A stretch of 64,000 nt of DNA from Rutstroemia sp. NJR-2017a BVV2 (Eukaryota; Ascomycota; Leotiomycetes; Helotiales; Rutstroemiaceae). Below the pieces are notes generated by a model. That model was given only the letters and a program-made list of their open reading frames with translations. It had not been told where the DNA came from and searched no databases. How positions within the stretch are numbered: position 1 is the stretch's first letter; each line of letters starts with the position of its first letter. This document shows, piece by piece, positions 21,587 through 31,620 of the stretch. The stretch covers positions 682,001 through 746,000 of the forward strand of contig NJPS01000043.1 of assembly GCA_002946415.1 (NCBI GenBank). The letters are read 5' to 3'. The position numbers and the translations under genes are program-made.

Positions 21587-24500
21587 ATGGCAGAAGCTCT
21601 CGGTCTTGCTTCAAGCGTTATCGCGGTTATCGATTTGTCTGCAAAGATCGTATCATGGTGCTCTACGTACTACGCTAATGTCAAGAATGCCCGAGACGAT
21701 ATTAAACGTCTTCAAGGAGAGACCCAACGGTTGAGCGAAATCCTCAAACAGGTTCGGTCGCTTTGCGATAGTCCAAATGGTGCAAAACTTCAGGCGTCCC
21801 AAAATCTTCGTGATGGGATTATGGAATGTGAGATACAGCTGGCCCAGCTGGAGACGAAGTTGGCCCCTCGAACAAGACAGAAAATGATGAGACGTATCGG
21901 AGTCCGTGCATTAACATGGCCTTTTAAGACTAATGAGGTGGATAGTATTATAAAGAAATTGGGAAGTTGCAAGGACACTATATCTTTCAACCTTCAAGTC
22001 AACCAAACGCACGTGATATCTATTATGTTTAATTAGAGCAAGAGCTAACAATATCACTTTTAGAGTGAAGATTCTTACTATCCATCAAGAAATCGTTTTC
22101 AATAAACTCAAATCAGCTAATGATGCTGTATTCGACTCCTATGCCGAAGAACATAATGCCAGGTGCTATCAAGGCACACGAGTCCAACTCCTCCAACAGA
22201 TAGACACGTGGGCAAGCGATCTAGGCAGCGAATGTATATTCTGGCTGAATGGTATGGCAGGCACAGGCAAGTCTACTATATCCCGCACTGTGGCCCAGAA
22301 TTTATCCGCGAAGGGCGAACTTGGCGCTAGTTTCTTCTTCAAGAGGGGTGAAGGCGACCGCGGTCACTCAGGATTGCTCTTTGCCACAATTGCTACTCAG
22401 CTTGTTCAGAGACTGCCTTCCTTAGCACCCCATGTTCAAGATGCAATCGAGGCCGACCCGGCTATTTCTACAAAGGCTCAAAAGCAACAGTTAGACAAGC
22501 TTATTTTGCAACCTATAAGCAAATTAACTCTTGATCCTCAGAAATTGTTACGGATGGTAATTGTTATTGATGCCTTAGACGAGTGCGACCGGGAAGAGGA
22601 CACTAGGGCTATTATCCGCCTCCTCTCTCAAGTAAAAGCCACTACATCATTACACCTTAAGTTTTTCTTGACAAGCAGACCAGAGCTTCCTATTCGCCTC
22701 GGCTTCGGGGATATCCATGGCAGGTACGAAGGTCTAGCTCTCCATCAAATTCCTATAGCTGTTATTCGGGAGGACATCTCTGCATTCCTAGAACATGAGC
22801 TCGCGATGATCCGAGACGATTACAACAAATCAGTCAATCCAACTCGGAGACTGTCCGCGGATTGGCCAGGTGAATCCATCCATCAAAGCCTGGTCAGAAT
22901 GGCGATTCCCTTATTCATCTTTGCCACAACCATCTGCCGATTCATTAATGACCGAAAATGCGGCCAACCCAAAGACCAGCTTGCCAGAGTACTTCAATAT
23001 GAGATGAGAAGCCAAGCATCCAAGCTTGATGCAACATACCTCCCAGTTCTGGAGCAGTTGCTTGTTGGAGTTTCTCTCTCGGAGAAGCGAGACATAGTAG
23101 CAAAATTCCAGCAAGTAGTCGGCTCGATTATCATTCTCGCTAGACCACTCTCTGCTACATCTTTAGACCTACTTCTAGGACTCCCAGAAGGCACAACTGA
23201 TAGCAGAGTGGATCTTCTCCACTCAGTTTTAAGTATTCCGTCGGATCCCAATCTCCCAATACGATTGCTCCATCTATCATTCCGGGACTTCCTCGTCGAT
23301 ACAGAAAAGTGCGAGATAAACCCCTTCTGGGTCGATGAGAAGGAAGCTCATAAGGAGTTGGCATCGAGATGTCTTCTACGCTTAACTACTAGTGGATATC
23401 TTAAGAAAGATATCTGCGATCTTCGGGTGCCAGAACGGCTATGGGCAGATATCGATCAACAAACAATAGATATATATTTGCCACCAGATATTCAATACGC
23501 TTGCCAATATTGGGTTTATCATCTGAAGGAATGTGGAAACATTATATATGATAACGACCAGGTCTATAATTTCCTCAAGTGCCACTTCCTTCACTGGCTT
23601 GAAGCTTTAAGCCTCATAGGAAGGATATTAGAGAGTATTAGTATGATTGATGAATTGATTGCTATAGTAGATGTAAGTTACCTACAAGTACTGAAGCTAA
23701 GTATTTGCTGAATGAAAATCATTTAGTTAAGCGCAGGTATTAAAGTATCTGCACTTCTTTATGATGCGAAGCGGTTTATTCTTACGCACCTCTCAATAGC
23801 TGAATCATCACCCCTCCAGCTCTATTCTGCTGCACTTATCTTCTCACCCAAGGACAGTATTATTAGGAATCTATATCAGAATTATATACCAAATTGGATT
23901 TTACTACAGCCAAAGGTGGAGTCAGGTTGGAATAACGTTTTACAGACGCTCGAGGGGCATAATAGTTCGATTCGTTCAGTAGCCTTTTCGCATAACTCAA
24001 AACTACTAGCATCAGCGTCGGACGACACGACTATCAAAGTCTGGGATACAGCTACAGGCTCGCTACAGCAGACACTCGAGGGGCATAGTGGTTCGGTTCG
24101 TTCAGTAGCCTTTTCGCACGACTCAAAGCTGCTAGTATCAGCGTCGGTGGACACGACTATTAAAGTCTGGGATACAGCTACAGGCTCACTACAGCAAACG
24201 CTCGAGGGGCATAGTGATTGGGTTCGTTCGGTAGCCTTTTCGCACGACTCAAAGTTGCTAGCATCAGCATCAGACGATAAGACTATCAAGATCTGGGATA
24301 CAGCTATAGGCTCACTGCAGCAAACGCTCGAGGGACATAGTGAATGGATTCGTTCGGTAGCCTTTTCGCACGACTCAAAGCTACTAGCATCAGCGTCGGA
24401 CGACAAAACTATCAAGGTCTGGGATACAGCTACAGGCTCACTTCAGCAGCTACTTAAGGGACATAGTCGTTCGGTTAACTCAGTAGCCTTTTCGAATAAC

Positions 24501-25808
24501 TCAAAACTACTAGCATCAGCGTCGGACGACACGACTATCAAGATCTGGGATACAGCTACAGGCTCACTACAACAAACGCTCGAGGGGCATAATATTTGGG
24601 TTTACTCAGTAGCCTTTTCGCACAACTCAAATCTGCTAGCGTCAGCATCAGGCTACGGGATTATCAAGATCTGGGACACTGCTACAGGCTCGCTGCAGCA
24701 GACACTGGTGGGCCATAGTGACTCAGTTACCTCAGTAGTCTATTCACACAACTCAAAGCTGCTAACATCGGCGTCTGTCGATAAAACCATCAAGATTTGG
24801 GATACAGCTATAGGCTCACTGCAGCAGACGCTCGAGGGACATAGCGCCATGGTTAACTCAGTAGTCTTTTCGCACGACTCAAAGCTGCTAGCATCGGCGT
24901 CGAGCGATAAGACTATCAAGGTATGGGATACGGCCACAGGTTCACTACAGCAAACACTAGAGGGGCATAGTAGCTGGGTTAATTCAGTAGCCTTTTCACA
25001 CAACTCAAAGCTGCTAGCGTCAACGTCGGAAGATAAGACCATCAAGGTCTGGGACACTGCTACAGGTTCACTGCAGCAGCTACTTAAGGGACATTATAGC
25101 TTGGTGAAATCAGTAGTTTTTTCGCACGATTCAAAGCTACTAGCATCGGCATCGGTCGATAAGACTATCAAGATCTGGGATACAGTTACAGGCTCGCTAC
25201 AGCAGACATTGGAGGACCATGAAAACTGGGTTACCTCGGTAGCTTTTTCGCATAACTCAAAGCTACTAGCGTCGGTATCACAAGATTGGACCGTCAAGAT
25301 CTGGGATACAGCTACAGGCTCGCTACAGCAGACGCTTAAGGGATATAGCGGCTCGGTTAGCTCAGTAGCTTTTTCGCATGACTCAAAGCTGCTAGCGTCG
25401 GTGTCGGACGATCAAACTGTCAAGATCTGGGATATAGCTACAGGCTCGCTGCAGCAGACTATCAAGGTTAACAATTATATCTCAAGTTTGTTATTTGATA
25501 GTATAGACTCGAGTCTTATTACAAACATTGGCCGCATTAGAGTAAGAAGAACTAAGCTTGCTACTTTGTCCAATACTTCTCAAAAGGGAAATAGTAAAAG
25601 CGATCGCGAAGGATTAGGTATCAGTGGGTCATGGGTTACATGGAATGGAGAGAATTTGCTTTGGTTACCACCTGATTACCGAGGTTGGACTTCTAATATT
25701 TCGCCATCGTATTCGACAGTTGCTCTCGGATGTCAAGCTGGGAAGGTAATAGTGATGGGATTCTCACTAGCTAACATACGCAATTCTTACTTGGATAGCT
25801 CGATTTAA
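21587..25808 (+). CDS. NACHT-WD40 NLR (STAND NTPase), nonself-recognition type
   Basis: Three exons (21587-22012, 22071-23672, 23727-25808) encode an uninterrupted 1369-residue protein. Residues 1-142 form the helical domain found at the N-terminus of fungal STAND proteins (MAEALGLASSVIAVIDLSAK start; PigL_N/HeLo-like). The NACHT has a P-loop GMAGTGKST at 203-211, Walker B VIVIDALDECD at 304-314 and the sensor block FFLTSRPELP near 340-349. A linker with HDAKRF-like sequence (YDAKRFILTH) follows, then exactly twelve 42-residue WD40 repeats from about 750 to 1253 and a unique C-terminal tail. The architecture equals that of Podospora HET-D/HET-E-type incompatibility NLRs. The junction of exons 1 and 2 reads NQTHILTIHQEI, as in relatives; its acceptor is GTGAAG. 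The protein is probably a cytosolic, oligomerising sensor of nonself. Confidence 0.9.
23946..25457 (+). repeat. Twelve 126-bp tandem WD40-coding repeats
   Basis: Twelve in-frame units, exactly 126 bp each with no indels, spell the consensus GHS..V.SVAFSHDSKLLAS...DKTIK.WDTATGSLQQ. Differences concentrate at repeat residues 6, 7, 8, 10, 26 and 28 (counting the leading Thr as 1), while the framework is nearly invariant. Units 5 and 10 both begin LLKGH, and units 3 and 7 share TAIGSLQQ, suggesting shuffling or duplication among units. Confidence 0.97.
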
Positions 25809-28208
25809 ATAAATTATATTCTTAATGATGATTATTATTTCTTTCTTTATTTCATTAAACTGAATCAGAAGAGAGGTAGGAGAAATCAATATCTATATCT
25901 TGGAAAGAATAGTATGAGTCGAAGTTTTGAGCCAGTACAGCCTAATATTGGTACTTACAGTATCTAATAATAATGCCGCTCGCGCGAAACGAGGACTTTC
26001 CCAGCAAGCACCCCATTTGGTAGTAGTAGTGTAGATAATATTGTAACAAACGAGGATCTATTTCAATGCTCGATAGGCTATGTTTACTAATTCAACGCTT
26101 GTCATAATTTGTTGTTAGGCTACGATTGGGCTCAAGAATATAGGCATAAATAACTTGATTGAAGTCAACTATATTGCTTAACTTAACTTAACTTGTTGGA
26201 TCAACCACTTGATCAGTGGTTGATATACTATTCACGCTGGCTTACGCTAACCCTTAATGGGTATAGCTCCATTGGCTCAGTGTTCCTTACCTTCAACAGA
26301 AACATATATAATATAGTATAGGAGAAAACCCCAAGCGAGAACGACAACAGGACTGAGGAGGAAAAGCATCACAACTTATTCTATTTCGCTATATATTATT
26401 GTTATGGAAGATTGTCCAAAGCCTTTAATTAAACCTTATCTATATTGATGTACGAATAGGAAAGTTCAATGCCACCCAGTGGCGCTTTCGTGAGGCCCGC
26501 ATGCAGCGAGTATAGTATACCGGTCCGGATCTAGAAGCTAATTGTCACGCGTAGAGGCATCGCGAGTGACTGAACGAGTACCTCTGCCTTCGATGTTATC
26601 CTCCGGATGCAATGAAAAAGTCGAGGCAGCCTCGAGGTCGTACGAGAGATATCGGATATTGGGTTCATCATTGCGATAGACGCGGATATACAGTTTCCAC
26701 CCTGAGAACAATTAAAGTTTTATAGAAAGGAAAAGGTACTTTAAGTAACTAATTATTTGATTATTTTTGTTATATCCTTACTTTTCAATGGAGTTTAGGG
26801 GTGAGTGTAAATACATAATTAGGTCAGAACAGAGTAGTAATTCTCCCAGCCCAGTGCCTAACCCTTATTCCGCGACGAACGGCGGCCGTTCGCTCGAGAT
26901 CTGGCGCGCGGATTGGTCCGTCCCTGGAAGTAGGGCGAAAAACGGCCCCATTCGTTCTAACCTGTGCGGCGGTCTGGCGGTACCTCGCGGGGACGGGAGG
27001 CGATGCACAGTATATGCAAAGATACGTCTGCGTTTCCGCTTTCCGGCTATGTCTTTACCACGCTGACGGAGGTCGGATTGCGTGTGTGAAGCTGGGTGAT
27101 AATATGGTGGTGATGATATGGTGGGGGATAATTCGGTGGGGAAACTTGCCATCAACGGCCATTGCTCAAGAAACCTCTGCAGAAGTAGCATCACATTGAC
27201 TTTTTCTCTACGTTTTTCCGAACTGATCAGAATTGAGTGATCATATTTGTCTGGCATCTTTTCTTTTTCAGAAGAAAGAAAAACAGGTTTAAGGTTGTTG
27301 CGACAGTAGGCTAGTCACTGGAGCACCGTGACCTCTGATTAATTAAGTCGTCCATTAATTATATGTGCGCAGCTTATCTAAGATATAAGTCTTCAAAATC
27401 GGTGGAATGACTACTACCTTCTAGAGTGCAGCTTGCGATATGGACATGTCAGATTTAAATCACTCGGTACACACTACCTTCTAACACGACAGAAGCATCA
27501 CTTCCGAAGGTTACACCGTGGCTGACGGATATCAACTGCAAGATAAGTACAACTCGCCTTTAGACATGGAAACGCAACTCTTCCATTTTTGGTTTTACAG
27601 AGCTATATCGATCGTCATGTACTTGATTATAGCTGCCCAGATTTATGCCTTAAATCAAGCTTCAGTCGGCAGTCCCGGCTGTTAGCCTTAACTTGTAGGC
27701 TCAATGAGGGCAGCTAAATGAGCTTCTTACCTTTGGGGAGTCTACTGCAGCTGCCGTAGACGAATTAGAGTACAGATTTTGATGAGTGATCTGTAGAAGA
27801 AACTTTGATGTTCAAACTGATTACAGACTGACACCAGTCACAGCAGTCTGCACGAGATAATTAGACGTCACTTCACCATACGCTTTATATGGAATGGAGT
27901 TTTAGTGACCTAGGATTGCTCTTTTTCGCTATACAGAAAGTTTTCAATTCTTGATAAAGGCACGTCTAGATGCAGTAGATGTCACAAAAGTCTCTAAGCT
28001 TCAAAATAGTTTAGAAGAGGGTCTCAAGCACGTCTTTTATCATTCCTGTTCTAACTGTTGCGCTGATTTGGTTATGAAACAATTGAGGAAAATGGTATTT
28101 TGCTGTTATCTATCTTAAGTCTCCGAGTTTTACAAGGTTTCGTTTTAAATTTTCGACATAAATAAAGTAGAATCCAACAATAGTCGCACTACACCCAACC
28201 TCAAAGTC
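25809..28208. other. Gene-poor region downstream of NLR
   Basis: 2.4 kb, largely AT-rich, with no confident gene. It includes a strong hairpin at 26200-26224 and a short GC-richer island (about 26865-27257). That island holds an ATG-started 130-codon minus-strand frame with no recognisable features, which I do not call as a gene. The repeated phrase ACTACCTTCTA occurs twice near 27411 and 27473. Confidence 0.4.
26200..26224. repeat. 10-bp perfect inverted repeat (hairpin)
   Basis: ATCAACCACT and AGTGGTTGAT are separated by TGATC, about 390 bp downstream of the NLR stop. It could be a transcript hairpin or one end of a small inverted-repeat element. Confidence 0.6.
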
Positions 28209-30035
28209 CTACTTGTCGCAAGAATCAACACCATATTGGACAGTAACTTTACCCATGTAGTAGTCTGACAAGCTCTCGATAGCCTGAAGACAGCACTGAG
28301 ACTGCTCAACTCTTGCTAGCTCGTAGCGATCTCTGCGATTTTTTTGCCTGCAGCATGGCAGTCCCTGGACAGATACCAAGGTGTGTCTACACCATTTTCC
28401 AAAAAGCGCATTCCAGTACTCGGAGTCGAGGATATCTGGTGACTCAATCTCCAGATATCTTGTCTGATGCCCAAGCCACTCCTCACGCCCGTAGTGATTG
28501 TACCAAACCCTAAGACGCTGGCCACGCACACGAACATACGGATGTTGACGCGCAAGTCGGAAAAGCTTTTCCGCGGCAGCTGGTTTCTTGAATATTACTT
28601 TGGCGCCCTGAGTGGAATGATTCGTGTCGGGCGCAGACATGTTAACGGCAGCAACGGCACCGGTCTCGATGGTGCGGATGAACTCTGCATAATCTACGCC
28701 AGTAGGAATACCTGTAATCCACAGGCAACAATTGAGATGCTGGGGAAGTTTCAACTGATGGTCTACATCTCCGAGGTAGTTACTGTTTTTATTGGGCTTG
28801 ACTTCGATTGCACCAACATGACGGAGTAGCATGTTTGTAGGACGGAATGGTCTTCGAAAAGAAGTAGAAGGAGCTGCAGTTACAGGTACGAGCGGGATTG
28901 GATTGGGAAGGGGTGCCATTGGTCCAAGAGCAGCCATCATGGAGTGCGGCAGACCGGATGGTGCAGAACGTGGAACGGGTTGGCGAAGGTTGATCGGAGG
29001 CGCAGAAGCAACGGGACGTATGGAAAACGAGACCGTAGATTCATTGAACTGCTTGGCTTCTTCTCGGGATTGATAGTCAGAAGGCTGGCGAAAACTGGAG
29101 AAACTTGTCTCAGACGAAAGTTGCGTGGCGCTAGTATCCATCGAATCTCTTGATCCACTACCAGAGAACCAGGTTGATGTTGAGGGACGTTGAGACGAAA
29201 TTGCACTGTTCTCAGTACTGACAGAGACACGATTGGCGTGATCAAGATAGAGACCACGCATAGGATTGACCTCGTTGATGGCATCAAATACTCTTTGCCT
29301 GCTCTCTTGTCCAGGGAGAGCAATTACAGGACCACCGTGGAAGCTCTGGCCGTCTCGTGGTTGACTGGAGGCGAGACGATCGAACTCAGCCTGCTGACTT
29401 GCGAATGTCCCGACTCTGAAATACGAATCCCTCCAGTGATTGTCGAGCTCAGCTACAGATCGAAACCGCCCGGGTTCCGCGACAGTCGGCTGATAGTCTT
29501 GCTGGGCCGTCAAATTTACTTGAAGTGGAGTCAAAGCAGAAACTTCGATACCACTCCTCTGAGCCTCTTCATATCGCTCTTGGAAAGGAATAAGAGAGCT
29601 TTGCTCGAGAGCTGGTGCTAGTTGATGCTCGGTGCGGGAGAGGAAGCTCTTAAACTTCTTCTTGTCTCTAGATTCTTCACCTATATTTCTTGGGCTCTTA
29701 ACCAGCTTTGAGGCCATCTTGATAGAACCGTTGAATTTGTTGTTAAAATGTGGTAATAGTATCGGGGACGCTATTCGATGTGGTACCGTAGAGGGAGAGC
29801 CAGAGCGACGGCTAAACACATCTGACCAGCGGCTAAGCGTTTGAGCACCTTGAGATGTAGCTTTAACAGCCCCATCAGGCCTCAATATTTCAAATCCCTT
29901 CTCTTCAGAGCCACTCGAAGATGTCGCTGGACTGTGCTTCCCAACTGAGGATATTGCGTTGATTCCGTAAAAGAATGATTCAGTATTCTGGCGAGCTTCT
30001 TCTCTTCTAGTGGAGCCACCATTCTGGAGTTCTGC
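28209..30035 (-). CDS. RRM-like domain protein, paralogue 2
   Basis: Single exon of 608 residues if started at the ATG at 30033-30035. An in-frame TAA lies directly upstream, and a second ATG sits five codons later (30018-30020). The N-terminal 400 residues are Ser/Arg/Pro-rich and low-complexity. The C-terminal part has a divergent RRM: CCLWITGIP, helix, GAKVIFKKPAAAEKLF and VRVRGQRLRVWYN at about 501-513, then a second segment ending KVTVQYGV. These blocks correspond one-to-one with those of the protein at 16191-17666. The N-terminal EEEARQNTESFFYG also matches AEQAKNSRFHGG of that paralogue, so the homology spans both ends. A short exon-like frame at about 30100-30177 (MAPSFGQLYGIELD) could be an upstream exon, but its phase does not join. 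Function is unknown; nucleic-acid binding is inferred. Confidence 0.62.
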   Translation of the reverse strand, partial: AELQNGGSTRREEARQNTESFFYGINAISSVGKHSPATSSSGSEEKGFEILRPDGAVKATSQGAQTLSRWSDVFSRRSGSPSTVPHRIASPILLPHFNNKFNGSIKMASKLVKSPRNIGEESRDKKKFKSFLSRTEHQLAPALEQSSLIPFQERYEEAQRSGIEVSALTPLQVNLTAQQDYQPTVAEPGRFRSVAELDNHWRDSYFRVGTFASQQAEFDRLASSQPRDGQSFHGGPVIALPGQESRQRVFDAINEVNPMRGLYLDHANRVSVSTENSAISSQRPSTSTWFSGSGSRDSMDTSATQLSSETSFSSFRQPSDYQSREEAKQFNESTVSFSIRPVASAPPINLRQPVPRSAPSGLPHSMMAALGPMAPLPNPIPLVPVTAAPSTSFRRPFRPTNMLLRHVGAIEVKPNKNSNYLGDVDHQLKLPQHLNCCLWITGIPTGVDYAEFIRTIETGAVAAVNMSAPDTNHSTQGAKVIFKKPAAAEKLFRLARQHPYVRVRGQRLRVWYNHYGREEWLGHQTRYLEIESPDILDSEYWNALFGKWCRHTLVSVQGLPCCRQKNRRDRYELARVEQSQCCLQAIESLSDYYMGKVTVQYGVDSCDK

Positions 30036-31620
30036 ATTTAAGTTGATAAATTAGTCCTAATGATTTATCTGTAAATTGACACAAAGTGGATGAACATACC
30101 CTGATTGCCACGATTAATGGCTGTCATATTGCTTAGATCGAGCTCGATCCCATACAGTTGACCAAAGGAGGGCGCCATGTTTTTGGATTGACTATTCTTG
30201 AACAATACCAAAACACACCGTTCTGCAGAACCAAAAAAAATCAAGTGCGCTGGAAGGTAGCCCTTGTTATTCCAAGTTTTATATATCAGTTGTTCGAATG
30301 CAAGATTTCGGCTAAGGAGATCCAGTTGACAACTAATCATTGGACCAACAGAAGAGGCGCAAGAAAGTTCACTCGAACTGTGGAACAACGAGTGACTGAC
30401 CAAGAACGAGTAGCTTGTGAATAATACAAATAAACAAGAATAACAGCACAGTGACGGCGCAGTACAGGAGTGGCAGCGGCGGGTATGCGGACTATAATTC
30501 TACATACCAACATTCACTACTTCCAAACTCAAAAACAACTGGATGAGGCCAGTACGTAACGGTAATTGTATTGAAAAACGTGGCCGGCACAGTAGTGAAT
30601 TGTGAGCAGGTTTTCAGAGTCATTGTTTCGGCACGATATGAGTGGAGATTCGTTACGGCAAGGGTTTAGAAACATTTTACACACGGCGTGTGATTGCCAT
30701 GCGGAGCCCTATGGATTTGGTTAGACGTGTTCCTTCTCTTCCAGTTTAACCACGAGTGCAGCTTTACCACGGCAGTTAATATCTGATGCTTGAATGTGAC
30801 AGATATTCGAAAAGCGTGGAATGCTGGAGACGAAAGATTAGATTTGGCTGTGCTTCCCTGATTGAGAGTTTTAGAGATATAAGTATTCACTCGGCCGCAT
30901 CTCTTTCCAATCCAGGTCCGTATTATTCAAGACCATGATATATGATTACTGATCGAGATATTTTGGGGACTTCCAAGTACGTACTGCGATGGTGTATCCT
31001 GTAGAGGAGATACACTCGACATATCAAATCGGTAGCTCTTGATGCATGATATGAAGTGAGAGGGAGAAGAACCCCACGTCGATTCCTATCATTTCCTGCT
31101 TGTTGGGAGAAAAGGATTGAGGATCTCACAGTGAATAATCAGGGGAAAGTGATGACCGAATGTAATGCAATTGAAACCAGATATTTTTGGTAAGTTGTCA
31201 CTCTGGAAGCTCACTATATGAGCCCTGATTGGTGAGATATACGCACCCGCCAAGCTAGTCGTCAGACCTTTGGATTCTGATGCCAAGGAAATATCCTGTG
31301 AGTAGGCTGATCAATAGGTACCGTGGGGGTTTCAGCACTTCAACCCACCCATGGGTGCCCCGACCCGGTGGGTAGGTTCGCAGCCTAGCCGCGAGCAAGA
31401 CAAGATGCATCGTTGTTTATGATAGATACAATAGAGATTAGGGATCTAAAAGATTGCCCTTGTAGTTGCCGAATACAAACTCATCCAGCTACAGATCTGA
31501 CTCATCTGAGATCACCTGTCACTACGCTACATCATAAGTGTAGTATAAATGCACGCGGGGCAAACAAGAGCTAATTGTATTAAGCCCTCTCGCGTACTAC
31601 GACGTTTCGATTCAGTAGCT
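30036..31620. other. Intergenic region between RRM-like gene and HRQ1
   Basis: About 1.6 kb with no supported gene. A GC-rich inverted-repeat patch lies at 31340-31385 (separate entry). Confidence 0.45.
31340..31385. repeat. GC-rich inverted-repeat patch
   Basis: CCCACC and GGTGGG arms enclose the palindrome ACCCATGGGT and the sequence GCCCCGACCC. It resembles the CCGTGGG/ACCGTGG vocabulary of the cluster at 10625-10760, so the two may derive from one short dispersed repeat family. Confidence 0.35.

Noticed and set aside
23882..25297. Long minus-strand open frames (177, 105 and 67 codons) opposite the WD40 array
   Set aside because: They arise because a codon-periodic 126-bp repeat leaves the antisense frame open in every copy. 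They have no start context or family resemblance.
30065..30180. Upstream exon (MAPSFGQLYGIELD) for the second RRM-like gene
   Set aside because: Its only good donor is in phase 1, and every available acceptor then runs into a stop, so it does not join to the main frame.
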